The notes beneath the pieces were generated by a model. It was not told the DNA's origin and did no database searches. It was given only the letters and a program-made list of their open reading frames with translations. Source: Bacteroidota bacterium (GTDB lineage: Bacteria > Bacteroidota > Bacteroidia > Palsa-948). From it: a stretch of DNA of 34,956 nucleotides. This document shows, one piece after another, positions 21,483 to 29,537 of the stretch. A program made the translations under genes and the position numbers. How positions within the stretch are numbered: position 1 is the first letter of the stretch; each line of letters starts with the position of its first letter. The stretch spans positions 1 to 34,956 of the forward strand of contig JACRAM010000107.1 of NCBI GenBank assembly GCA_016213405.1, read 5' to 3'.

Positions 21483-22985
21483 ATGAATATTTATTCCCGC
21501 AAACAACGTTGGAAACTATTTTTGCTTCTTGGAGCAGTGCTCATTGTCATTGCTTCGCTGTGGTATACGAATATTCTTGTAAAAAAAATTGCGGATGATG
21601 AACAAAAAAAAGTCCGCTTGTGGGCTGAAGCCATTCAGCGAAAAGCTAATCTTGTAAAATATACCAATGAACTTTTTCACAAGATCGAAAACGAAGAGAG
21701 GCAGAAAATTGAACTTTGGGCGGAAGCCAACCATCAGTTAACCCGTGACCTCAGCGATTACACGTTTGTTCTTGAAGTCATCAAGAATAATCAAACCATT
21801 CCTGTCATTATTGTAGATGAAAAAGGAAAACTTCTTCTTTCAAAAAATCTTGACTCTATTCTTGTTAAGGATACGATTTATATAAACGGACAGATTGACA
21901 CGATGCAAATTCAGCATAAGCCGATTGAAATAGAAATCCTCCCAGGAAAGAAAAACTTTCTCTACTATCGTGATTCTCATCTTTTTTCTGAATTAAAAAC
22001 TGTTTTTGACGGCTTGATTAAATCCTTTATTTCGGAAGTGGCGGTGAACTCCGCCTCTGTTCCTGTCATATACACAGATTCAACAACCAAGAATGTCATT
22101 GCCTTCGGTAAAATGGATTCTCTTAAAATGAAAGATTCTGTTTTTGTAGAGCAAACAATTGCCGAAATAGAATTTCAGAATCCTCCTATTGAAATTGATT
22201 TAGGAGACGGACAGAAAAATTATATTTTTTACAAAGAATCTTTTCTTCTCACGCAATTGCGATATTATCCCTATGTGCAATTCGGCATCATCGGAATTTT
22301 TCTTCTGATATCATACATTCTTTTCAGTACTGCAAGAAGAGCGGAGCAGGACCAGGTTTGGCTCGGAATGGCGAAAGAGACAGCGCATCAATTAGGAACT
22401 CCTCTTTCATCAATCATCGCCTGGCTGGAATATTTAAAGATGAAAGGGGTAGATGAAAAAACTTTATCCGAAGCAAGAGAAGATGTGAAACGGCTTGAAA
22501 CAATTACAGAACGGTTTTCGAAAATCGGTTCCATTCCTGTCCTTGAGAAAGCTGATATTATGGAAGTGCTTAATAAGTCGGTTGTTTATATGAAAACGCG
22601 CACTTCAAAGAGCGTGAACTTTTCTGTTCAGGCAATGGCATCTCATGCGATATATGTTAAAATAAATATTCCCCTGTTTGAATGGGTGATTGAAAATCTC
22701 TGCCGCAATTCGATTGATGCGATGGATGGCAATGGCGCTATTGATGTAGAAGTCACTGACCAGTTGCAATACGTTTACATTGATGTAACTGATACAGGAA
22801 AAGGAATTTCCCGCACCAAGTATAAAACCATTTTTCAACCGGGGTTTACTACGAAGCAGAGAGGATGGGGACTGGGACTTTCTCTTGTAAAACGTATTGT
22901 AGAAAATTATCACGGTGGGAAAATATTTGTTAAGCGGTCTGAAATCGGGAAAGGAACTACCATTCGCATTGTTCTCAATAAATAA
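21483..22985 (+). CDS. Membrane sensor histidine kinase with duplicated periplasmic module
   Basis: 500 residues. TM1 is at about 12-32 and TM2 at about 262-282. The periplasmic part contains two related units: TIPVIIVDEKGKLL...LDS...KD...KPIEIEILPGKKNFLYYRDS (about 104-165) and SVPVIYTDSTTK...MDS...KD...PPIEIDLGDGQKNYIFYKES (about 192-255). The kinase core follows: H-box AKETAHQLGTPLSSIIAWLE with His302, N-box NLCRNSIDAMDG (about 404), G1 DTGKGISR, and G2 GWGLGLSLVKRIVENYHGG. There is no receiver domain and no response regulator next door, so the partner is unknown. Its last base overlaps the hemW start (TAATG), suggesting coupled translation. Confidence 0.9.
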   Translation: MNIYSRKQRWKLFLLLGAVLIVIASLWYTNILVKKIADDEQKKVRLWAEAIQRKANLVKYTNELFHKIENEERQKIELWAEANHQLTRDLSDYTFVLEVIKNNQTIPVIIVDEKGKLLLSKNLDSILVKDTIYINGQIDTMQIQHKPIEIEILPGKKNFLYYRDSHLFSELKTVFDGLIKSFISEVAVNSASVPVIYTDSTTKNVIAFGKMDSLKMKDSVFVEQTIAEIEFQNPPIEIDLGDGQKNYIFYKESFLLTQLRYYPYVQFGIIGIFLLISYILFSTARRAEQDQVWLGMAKETAHQLGTPLSSIIAWLEYLKMKGVDEKTLSEAREDVKRLETITERFSKIGSIPVLEKADIMEVLNKSVVYMKTRTSKSVNFSVQAMASHAIYVKINIPLFEWVIENLCRNSIDAMDGNGAIDVEVTDQLQYVYIDVTDTGKGISRTKYKTIFQPGFTTKQRGWGLGLSLVKRIVENYHGGKIFVKRSEIGKGTTIRIVLNK

Positions 22986-24112
22986 TGGCTGGCATTTATA
23001 TTCACATTCCTTTCTGCCGGCAGGCATGTTATTACTGTGATTTTCATTTTTCCACTTCGCTGAAAAACAAAAAGGATTTTCTTGAAGCGCTTAAAAAAGA
23101 AATTTACTTGCAGAAAGATTATCTTGAAACAAAAAATATCAGCTCAGTTTATTTTGGTGGCGGAACGCCATCAGTTTTATCACATGAAGAAATTCTCGAT
23201 ATCTTTTCTGAACTTGCAGACTATTTTTCAATTGACCTGAATGCTGAAATTACTTTAGAAGCTAATCCTGATGACTTGTCGAAGGAAAAGCTGAAAGAAC
23301 TTTATCAAACTCCTATTAACCGGTTAAGTATTGGGATACAGAGTTTCTCAGATGAAGATTTACTGTTCCTGAACAGAATTCATGATTCAGAATGTGCAAT
23401 CACTTCTGTTAAAGAAGCCCAGAATGCAGGATTCAAAAACATAACTATTGATTTGATTTACGGAATTCAGACCCTTTCAAATGAGCAATGGAAAAAAAAT
23501 ATTAAACAGGCAATTGCTTTGGATGTTCAGCATCTTTCCTGCTATTCGCTTACGATAGAACCGAAAACTGCATTGGCAGCATTTATAAATAAAGGTAAAG
23601 CTCTCAATATAAATTCTGAAAAGAGCGCAGAGCAGTTTGAAGTATTGATGGATGAAATGGAGAAGAATGATTTTATTCACTATGAGATTTCAAATTTTTG
23701 TAAAGAAGGATTTTATTCCAGGCACAATTCCAGTTACTGGATGGGAGAAAAATATTTAGGACTTGGTCCTTCTGCGCACTCCTTTGATGGCGGGTCAAGG
23801 CAGTGGAATGTGAGCAGCAATTCCAACTATATTTCTTGTCTTCATAAAAACAACATCCCGTTTGAGAAAGAAATTCTTTCTGAGAATCAGAAATACAATG
23901 AGTATATTCTGACTTCCCTCAGAACCATATGGGGAGCAGATATTAAATTTGTGAAAAAGAATTTTTCCGAAGAAATATCATCTCATTTTTCAGCATCGTC
24001 TTTGCGTGCACAGCAAAGCAATCTTATAGAAAGAAAATCAGATAAATTGTTGCTTACTCGAAAAGGAAAACTCTTTGCCGATACAATAGCCCGCGAGTTA
24101 TTCGTGACTTAG
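22985..24112 (+). CDS. hemW: HemW-like radical SAM protein (heme chaperone)
   Basis: 375 residues. The radical SAM cluster motif CxxxCxxC is at Cys11, Cys15 and Cys18 (IHIPFCRQACYYCDFHF). Then come VYFGGGTPSVL, EANPDDLS, RLSIGIQSFSD, IDLIYGIQTLS and the HemW C-terminal pattern (YEISNFCKEGFYSRHNSSYW and LGLGPSAHSFDGG). The family was long annotated as oxygen-independent coproporphyrinogen oxidase, but HemW proteins bind heme and deliver it to haemoproteins. The stretch SASSLRAQQSNLIE near residue 340 seems to be a decayed multicopy repeat in the winged-helix region. It overlaps the upstream kinase stop by one base, and its stop overlaps the convergent downstream gene by four. Confidence 0.92.
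   Translation: MAGIYIHIPFCRQACYYCDFHFSTSLKNKKDFLEALKKEIYLQKDYLETKNISSVYFGGGTPSVLSHEEILDIFSELADYFSIDLNAEITLEANPDDLSKEKLKELYQTPINRLSIGIQSFSDEDLLFLNRIHDSECAITSVKEAQNAGFKNITIDLIYGIQTLSNEQWKKNIKQAIALDVQHLSCYSLTIEPKTALAAFINKGKALNINSEKSAEQFEVLMDEMEKNDFIHYEISNFCKEGFYSRHNSSYWMGEKYLGLGPSAHSFDGGSRQWNVSSNSNYISCLHKNNIPFEKEILSENQKYNEYILTSLRTIWGADIKFVKKNFSEEISSHFSASSLRAQQSNLIERKSDKLLLTRKGKLFADTIARELFVT
23992..24033. repeat. Probable decayed multicopy repeat in hemW
   Basis: GCATCGTCTTTGCGTGCACA followed by GCAAAGCAATC resembles the 'cgtcattgcgagcgaagcgaagcaatc' type of bacterial interspersed repeat, and contains the inverted words TTTGC and GCAAA. It encodes SSLRAQQSNL. There is no second copy in this window, so the call rests on memory of that repeat type. 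Confidence 0.4.
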
Positions 24113-27111
24113 GTCACATTCACCGTTATGCTTTTTGAATCGCTTCCGTAGGAGTTAGTTCCTGTAATAACAATAACATTGTTTGCACCCAATGGCATGG
24201 TAGCAGTGAATGAAACTGTTTTTGATTCTGCACTGTAAACAAAATTTTTGAACGGACTCCCGTTGAGTGTGATCTTAATGTCGTTTTGAGAATTAATATT
24301 CAGAACAGTAGCGGTAAATTGCACTGTGGAATTAGAAACTTGTGCAGGATTGCTTGCAGGAGTTGTTATGGTTACAACAGGTTTTAATTTATTTTTTATT
24401 CCTTCTCCTTTAATAGGATCCATCTCTACAATTCCTGTTTGCTTCACATATTTTATCGTTATGCTTTTGCTGTCGCTTCCCTGAGGAGTAGTTGCCTTAA
24501 TCGTGAAAAGAGTAGAAGGCATTAAGGTTGGAGAGAAACTCAGGAGTTTTGTATTTAAATCATAATTGAAGTTGGTAATTTGTGCGTTCCCCATCGTTGT
24601 GATAGTGATGTCATTCTTCGAAGAAACATTCATTACTGTGGCGGTAATGGTAAGGTTGGGACTGTTGGATGTGAATGGATTAGAAGCAGGGTACGTGATG
24701 GTCACTATTGGTTTCGGCAATTCAACGGGCTTATTGTAATTCACGGTAACGCTTTTGCTATCGTTCCCCGCAGCATTGCTTGCTGAAATGATGATTGTAT
24801 TTGAACCCGGATTGAGAGAAGAATTAAAGGTCAGTATTTTGCTGTCGGTGGAATAAATAAAATTCAGGAACGAAGAGTTATTCACTTTTACTGTAATATC
24901 ATTTTTAGAATTTATAGTAAGAACAGTAGCCGTTACATCCACATTATTTTTTTCTGTCTTAAAAGAATTTGAAGAAGGAGTATTAATAGTAACAACCGGT
25001 TTCAGCATTATTTCTTTTTTTGTATAAATAACAGCGAGTGATTTGCTGTCGCTTCCATGTTGATTCGTTGCGGTAATGACAAATGAATTATTGCCTTCGT
25101 TCAGGTTGCTTGTCAATGAAAGAGTTTTTGAAGAAATATCATAATTAAAATTAGTGAAGGGCTGGTTATTCACTTGCACAGAAATTTCCTGTTTTGAAAA
25201 CACATACACGACTGTGGCGTTGACTGAAACAGAATTGCTCTTTGTGTTATAAGGATTCGGGTTTGGGCTGGTAATCGTAACCACAGGTTTTTCCTGCGCT
25301 TGTTTATTCGCATAGACAACTGTAACAGATTTGCTGTCGCTTCCGTTTTGATTGGATGCGGTGATAGTGAAAATATTGTTGCCTATGTTCAGGTTGTTAT
25401 TCGCCACCATTAGGTTTTTTGTGTTCGCATCATAACTAAAGGGAGCAGGCGTTCCATTCACAACAACCGTAATCTCATTCTGCGAATTCACATTCTGAAC
25501 CGTAGCGTTTACAATCTGTGAAGCAACATTTGTATGATAAGGACTCGGACTCGGGCTTGAAATAATAACGATGGGTTTGGACGATGGTGGAGGTGGAGGC
25601 GGAGCAGCCTGATAAATTATTGTTTGCGATTTGCTGTCGCTGCCAAACGGATTTGTTGCGTTGAATTTGATGGAATTGGAACCAAGGTCTAATTTTGTTG
25701 TGAGAGCAAGTATTTTTGTATTCGCATCATAGGTGAAAGCTCCGTTAGGAGTTCCGTTCACATAAGCGGTGATGTCATTCCGTGAACTTACATTCATCAC
25801 AGTTCCCATCACGGTAACGCTGCTTTGGTTTGTTGAGAAAGGATTTTGCAGCGGATTGGTGATGGTGATGAGCGGCTTTTGCATTTGCGGAGGATTTCCG
25901 CCTTGCTCGTAAATTACATTAACATTTTTCCAGTCATTTCCGTATGGATTGACTGCAGATAAATAAAAAGCATTGTTGCCGGGATTCAGCGTGGTGGTAA
26001 GTGTCAAAACTTTTGTCATCATGTCATAAGCAAAGTTTTGCGAGGGAAACCCATTCACCTTAACAGAAATATCATTTCTCGAACCCACATTAAATACGCT
26101 CGCAGTCACGGTCATCATGCTGTTGTTTGTGGTGTACGGATTTATGTTCGGGTAATTGATGACAATCGCTGGCTTCTTATTTCCCGGAGGAGGAGGAGGG
26201 GGTGGGGGAGGATTCACCGTTGTATAAGTATAAGTTGGCGGTGGCGGAGGGGGTGGCGGATTGTTGCTGTAACCCGTTGGGTCAGTGGCATGATACGTTG
26301 TTGAACCACCGCCAATCATCCAGCGAACAAAAAATCCGGTATAGTCATACATATCATTATTGCCACCGAAAAATCCACCGCCACTTTGCGTAACACCATC
26401 CGTGTAATCATTCATGGTAAACGTTATGCGGTGTTCAAGACCTATGTAATGTCCGCGCTTTGTCTGCCATCCTAATCCGATTCCGGCTGATGGAACAAAA
26501 TGAACTTTCATCTTGCTGTTGCCGTCTGCGTTTGTTTCATACGAATCATCCAGCATGGCTTCAATGGCTGAACGGGAAGGAGAAGTGCCAAGCGAATCGT
26601 ACGCATATCTTTTTCCTTTCGGGTTCAGCTGGTTTGTTTTTGTCTGCCACCCGCTGATTCCCATTCCTCCGAATCCATACACGACCACTCTTGTTTTCTC
26701 TCTCAAACGATTTAATCCGAGCATCACTTCAAACGCGCCTTCATTAAATTTCATCTGGTAATTATTGTAAACATATCCGCCATGGTGGAAATAATCAGCC
26801 GCAGAATCCTGAATGCCGTTGAGCGCAGAATTGTTTTTCAGATCATTGTTGCGAAATCCATCCTGTCCCGATGTGGTGCCGTTGAGGTAGCGCAGTCTCC
26901 AGCCAACGTCAAACAGATTGGTTTCATTCTGCATGTAGTATTTTCCAAAGGTGAAGCCCCAGCCCGCGTGAGCGATATCCTTTACATCGCTTTGTTCGTA
27001 GGTGCCTCCTATGTTTAATCCGAAGAAGGGGCGGTTGTAGCGCTTCTTGATTTGCGCCTGTGAAGAAATGAAAATGAAAAAGGATAAGAAGAGAAGTAAC
27101 TGTTTTTTCAT
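24109..27111 (-). CDS. Outer-membrane beta-barrel protein with seven Ig-like repeats
   Basis: 1000 residues. A signal peptide (MKKQLLLFLSFFIFISSQAQ) is followed by a beta-barrel-like domain at about 21-280 with alternating strands and aromatic ends (FFGLNIGGTYEQSDVKDIA, GIGLGWQTKRGHYIGLEHRI, YDYTGFFVRWMIGGG). Then come two polyproline runs (about 285-308). From 312 on there are seven units of about 95 residues with the pattern 'KPVVTIT.P..NPF.T....V.ATV.NV.S.NDI.V.VNG....F.YD..TK.L......G.N...I.ATN..GSDSKS.TV.Y'. The chain ends in the last strand (SKSITVNVT) with no T9SS sorting domain and no OmpA peptidoglycan-binding domain. The barrel probably anchors the repeats at the outer membrane; whether they face outward or into the periplasm cannot be told. 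Confidence 0.82.
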   Translation of the reverse strand: MKKQLLLFLSFFIFISSQAQIKKRYNRPFFGLNIGGTYEQSDVKDIAHAGWGFTFGKYYMQNETNLFDVGWRLRYLNGTTSGQDGFRNNDLKNNSALNGIQDSAADYFHHGGYVYNNYQMKFNEGAFEVMLGLNRLREKTRVVVYGFGGMGISGWQTKTNQLNPKGKRYAYDSLGTSPSRSAIEAMLDDSYETNADGNSKMKVHFVPSAGIGLGWQTKRGHYIGLEHRITFTMNDYTDGVTQSGGGFFGGNNDMYDYTGFFVRWMIGGGSTTYHATDPTGYSNNPPPPPPPPTYTYTTVNPPPPPPPPPGNKKPAIVINYPNINPYTTNNSMMTVTASVFNVGSRNDISVKVNGFPSQNFAYDMMTKVLTLTTTLNPGNNAFYLSAVNPYGNDWKNVNVIYEQGGNPPQMQKPLITITNPLQNPFSTNQSSVTVMGTVMNVSSRNDITAYVNGTPNGAFTYDANTKILALTTKLDLGSNSIKFNATNPFGSDSKSQTIIYQAAPPPPPPSSKPIVIISSPSPSPYHTNVASQIVNATVQNVNSQNEITVVVNGTPAPFSYDANTKNLMVANNNLNIGNNIFTITASNQNGSDSKSVTVVYANKQAQEKPVVTITSPNPNPYNTKSNSVSVNATVVYVFSKQEISVQVNNQPFTNFNYDISSKTLSLTSNLNEGNNSFVITATNQHGSDSKSLAVIYTKKEIMLKPVVTINTPSSNSFKTEKNNVDVTATVLTINSKNDITVKVNNSSFLNFIYSTDSKILTFNSSLNPGSNTIIISASNAAGNDSKSVTVNYNKPVELPKPIVTITYPASNPFTSNSPNLTITATVMNVSSKNDITITTMGNAQITNFNYDLNTKLLSFSPTLMPSTLFTIKATTPQGSDSKSITIKYVKQTGIVEMDPIKGEGIKNKLKPVVTITTPASNPAQVSNSTVQFTATVLNINSQNDIKITLNGSPFKNFVYSAESKTVSFTATMPLGANNVIVITGTNSYGSDSKSITVNVT

Positions 27112-27156
27112 CCGTTGAGAATTTTAGTTGGATTATACATCAATCATGCCAGTTGC

Positions 27157-27164
27157 TACCTTTG
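27157..27164 (+). promoter_or_regulatory. -7 box before the DUF2279 gene
   Basis: TACCTTTG matches TAnnTTTG. It lies 34 bases before ATG 27198 and just inside an upstream in-frame ATG at 27153, which argues for the later start. Confidence 0.5.
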
Positions 27165-27197
27165 TATAAGCAGGTCAAATATAATTCATTTTCAGGG

Positions 27198-28202
27198 ATG
27201 AGGATTTTGTTGAAGTTTATTTTGATAATAAGTTTTTCAGGAAAACTTTTTTCACAGGACACGGTTCGGTTCTTTGCCCCTTCTCCCGAATTCAATAAAA
27301 AGAGATTTGCTTCTGCCGTATGCGTGCAGGGAACCGGCTATGGCGGCTCGCTTGCCCTGCTGAGCAGCGCCTGGTATAAAAATTACAATCAAACCTCGTT
27401 TCATTTTTTTGACGACAGCAAAGAGTGGCTTCAGATGGATAAGGCAGGGCATTTCGTTACCTCTTGGTATCTGGGCAGAATGGGAATTGACATGATGCAA
27501 TGGAGCGGAGCGAATAATAAAAAATCTATTCTGTATGGCTGCGCGGGAAGCTTTCTTTACCTGACAGGATTAGAAATGCTTGACGGTTTCTCGGATGGAT
27601 GGGGATTTTCATGGAGCGATTTTTCTGCCAACACGCTCGGCACCGGATTCATCATCACACAAAAGATGTTGCAAAGCAGCACGGTGGTTTCCCCATTGAA
27701 AAGGGGGGCAGGGGGGATTTCTCTCAAATATTCTTTTCATCAAACCGGTTTTCCACAATACCGCCCTTCGCTGCTCGGAAAAAGTTTAAGCGAACAGTTG
27801 GTGAAAGATTATAACGGGCAAACGTATTGGCTTTCATTGAATATTTCCTCTTTCGCCCCCGCCCTTTTTCCCTCCCCCGGAGGGGGAGGCACAGGCTTGC
27901 CCCAATCGGAGCATCGGGGGAAAGGGCACTTTCCTAAGTGGCTGAACATTGCTTTTGGCTATGGCGCTGAGGGCATGACAGGCGGCAGTTCCAACCCTTT
28001 GTTTGTGGATGATAAAGGAAACCAAATCACCTTTGAGAGATACCGCCAGTATTATCTTTCGCTGGATATTGATTTAACGCGCATCAAAACTAAATCACAT
28101 TTCATTAAGGCGCTTGCTGAAACCTTTTCTTTCATAAAAATTCCTGCGCCTGCGCTGGAGTGGAGTAAAAAGGGCATGACGTTTCACCCGCTGTATTATT
28201 GA
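27198..28202 (+). CDS. DUF2279 periplasmic protein with two in-frame repeat insertions
   Basis: 334 residues from ATG 27198, selected for its signal peptide (MRILLKFILIISFSGKLFSQ) and the promoter box upstream. The DUF2279 core reads GYGGSLALLSSAWYKNYNQT, WLQMDKAGHFVTSWYLGRMG, GSFLYLTGLEMLDGFSDGWG and FSWSDFSANTLGTGFIITQ. The family is described as predicted periplasmic lipoprotein; no function is known. Later come YRPSLLGKSLSEQLVKDYNG and WLNIAFGYGAEGMTGG. Two stretches break this pattern and match C-rich palindromes in the DNA: VVSPLKRGAGGIS (27690-27720) and APALFPSPGGGGTGLPQ plus about eight residues (27857-27931). Both keep the frame open. Confidence 0.85.
   Translation: MRILLKFILIISFSGKLFSQDTVRFFAPSPEFNKKRFASAVCVQGTGYGGSLALLSSAWYKNYNQTSFHFFDDSKEWLQMDKAGHFVTSWYLGRMGIDMMQWSGANNKKSILYGCAGSFLYLTGLEMLDGFSDGWGFSWSDFSANTLGTGFIITQKMLQSSTVVSPLKRGAGGISLKYSFHQTGFPQYRPSLLGKSLSEQLVKDYNGQTYWLSLNISSFAPALFPSPGGGGTGLPQSEHRGKGHFPKWLNIAFGYGAEGMTGGSSNPLFVDDKGNQITFERYRQYYLSLDIDLTRIKTKSHFIKALAETFSFIKIPAPALEWSKKGMTFHPLYY
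27690..27720. repeat. CCCC...GGGG repeat in the DUF2279 gene, site 1
   Basis: CCCCATTGAAAAGGGGGGCA followed by GGGGGGATT. This short repeat is of the same C/G-rich kind as the other coding insertions and encodes SPLKRGAGGI between two conserved segments of the protein. Confidence 0.65.
27857..27931. repeat. Palindromic element in the DUF2279 gene, site 2
   Basis: An outer stem GCCCTTTTTCC / GGGGAAAGGGC encloses a perfect hairpin CCTCCCCCGGAGGGGGAGG at 27871-27889 and a weaker CCCCAATCGGAGCATCGGGG. The two-hairpins-inside-a-stem layout is the same as in the elements of tpiA and folP, although the sequence family differs. Confidence 0.75.
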
Positions 28203-28390
28203 CTTTTTTGATTTATCAACAGCTTTTTTCTTTTTCAAAAATTAAAAGTTAATTTCTTTTTTCAATTTTTCATAGTAGCAACGCCCGTGCGGTGTATTTA
28301 TTCATTGAGTTGAAAAATTATTTTTCGGCACGCTTCGCCAAGAAACATGGCACCTGTTTTGTACTACCCTCCTCATAAAACAAAACACAA

Positions 28391-28480
28391 GCCCTAACCC
28401 TAAAGGGGATAAAGGCAAACAACAAATAGAAAACTAAAAAATAATAAAAACTAAATCCCTTCACCCTTTAGGGCAGGGGC
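28391..28480. repeat. Inverted repeat in the leader of the 28496 gene
   Basis: The left arm GCCCTAACCCTAAAGGGGAT (28391-28410, followed by AAAGG) and right arm CCCTTCACCCTTTAGGGCAG (28458-28477, followed by GGGC) are imperfect inverted copies separated by about 40 AT-rich bases. The right arm ends 15 bases before the ATG at 28496. The remainder of the 28203-28495 gap shows only AT-rich sequence. Confidence 0.7.
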
Positions 28481-28495
28481 AAAACCCAAAACAAC

Positions 28496-29473
28496 ATGTT
28501 ATACTTATTAATCATTCCGACCACACCCGAAAATCCGGGCATCCGCAAATTCTCATGCAGAATTGAAGAACTGCCCACACTCTCAAAGTTCCTGATTAAT
28601 TCTCTGGAACATGACCAGGCGGATTTCTCGGCTGACTACCCTGAAATGAACGCAGACTATCTCGCGGAATTCAGGAAAAAACGCGACCTTATTATGTCGC
28701 TCCTTCATCCGAAGAAAATCACTGCCGACTTAAAACGCATCACCAAACGCATATTGAAAAACATGCGTGGCATGCGCACCCATCTGAGAAAGCTGGAAGT
28801 ATCTGCCCGCCTTGCAGATAAAAAAGGCGAACTCACCATGAGTTATAAAGACATGGGCATAGGTCAGGTGCGCGAAGCCATTTCAAAAGCTGATGTGGAA
28901 GAATTTGATGGCGCCATGGGTTTGCTCAAACAAAACATTTCTGAGCAATATGCAGCCCTCACCAATCACGGTTACAGCAATGCCAAGCGCGATGCCCTTT
29001 ACAAGTTGTGGGATTTGGTGAACGATGACAACGCAAAACAAAACCTGCTTACTGACGAGCGCGATTCATTAGCGGAAGCCAACATAAATACGTTTAACGA
29101 ACTGTGGGATATTATGATTGATGTGTGCGTTGCCGGAAAAAGCATTTACGCTTTCTCCAGCCCAGCCCATACGGATGAATATACTATGGAGAGTTTGAAG
29201 AACCGCGTGCGCAATGAAGACAGGAAAGCCCGCTTCAGGAGATTCAATGTGCCTAAAGGCGGAAGCATTTCCATCCTGCGCGTGGCTGACCAATCAAAAG
29301 CCGAGAATACCGGAACCACCATTCTTGCCGTGCATGACAGTTTGAGTGATGAGCCCATTGCCTTGCAGCCGGGCGAACAACTTATTCTTAATAATCCCAG
29401 CGGAACGCTGGTGGTGGTGAACCGAAGCACTGCCACCGATGGCGAAATAAAAGTGAAGGTGTTTGCTCAGTAG
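28496..29473 (+). CDS. Uncharacterised Bacteroidota protein
   Basis: 325 residues, no signal peptide despite a hydrophobic first strand (MLYLLIIPTTPENPGIRKFS). Residues 40-230 are mainly helical and charged (RKKRDLIMSLLHPKK, LKRITKRILKNMRGM, DADVEEFDGAM-like segments). The last 80 residues are beta-rich (RRFNVPKGGSISILRVADQS, IALQPGEQLILNNPSGTLVV). I do not recognise the family. The helical-then-beta layout and a 'NTFNELWDIMIDVCVAGKSIY' segment loosely recall the partial protein at 34517-34956 (TLNDELVTLFKEANEILNK), but I cannot show homology. A strong terminator follows at 29497. Confidence 0.75.
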   Translation: MLYLLIIPTTPENPGIRKFSCRIEELPTLSKFLINSLEHDQADFSADYPEMNADYLAEFRKKRDLIMSLLHPKKITADLKRITKRILKNMRGMRTHLRKLEVSARLADKKGELTMSYKDMGIGQVREAISKADVEEFDGAMGLLKQNISEQYAALTNHGYSNAKRDALYKLWDLVNDDNAKQNLLTDERDSLAEANINTFNELWDIMIDVCVAGKSIYAFSSPAHTDEYTMESLKNRVRNEDRKARFRRFNVPKGGSISILRVADQSKAENTGTTILAVHDSLSDEPIALQPGEQLILNNPSGTLVVVNRSTATDGEIKVKVFAQ

Positions 29474-29496
29474 AGTGCGCGCATGTTTGTGAAATA

Positions 29497-29537
29497 AAAA
29501 GCCGCTTCATTAATTTTAAGCGGCTTTTATTTTTTTT
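29497..29537. terminator. Intrinsic terminator between the 28496 gene and fic
   Basis: The stem AAAAGCCGCTT / AAGCGGCTTTT (29497-29507 and 29518-29528) is a perfect 11-bp pair with a 10-base loop, followed by TATTTTTTTTAAT. A-runs on the left make it able to work on both strands, serving the converging fic gene as well. Confidence 0.9.
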
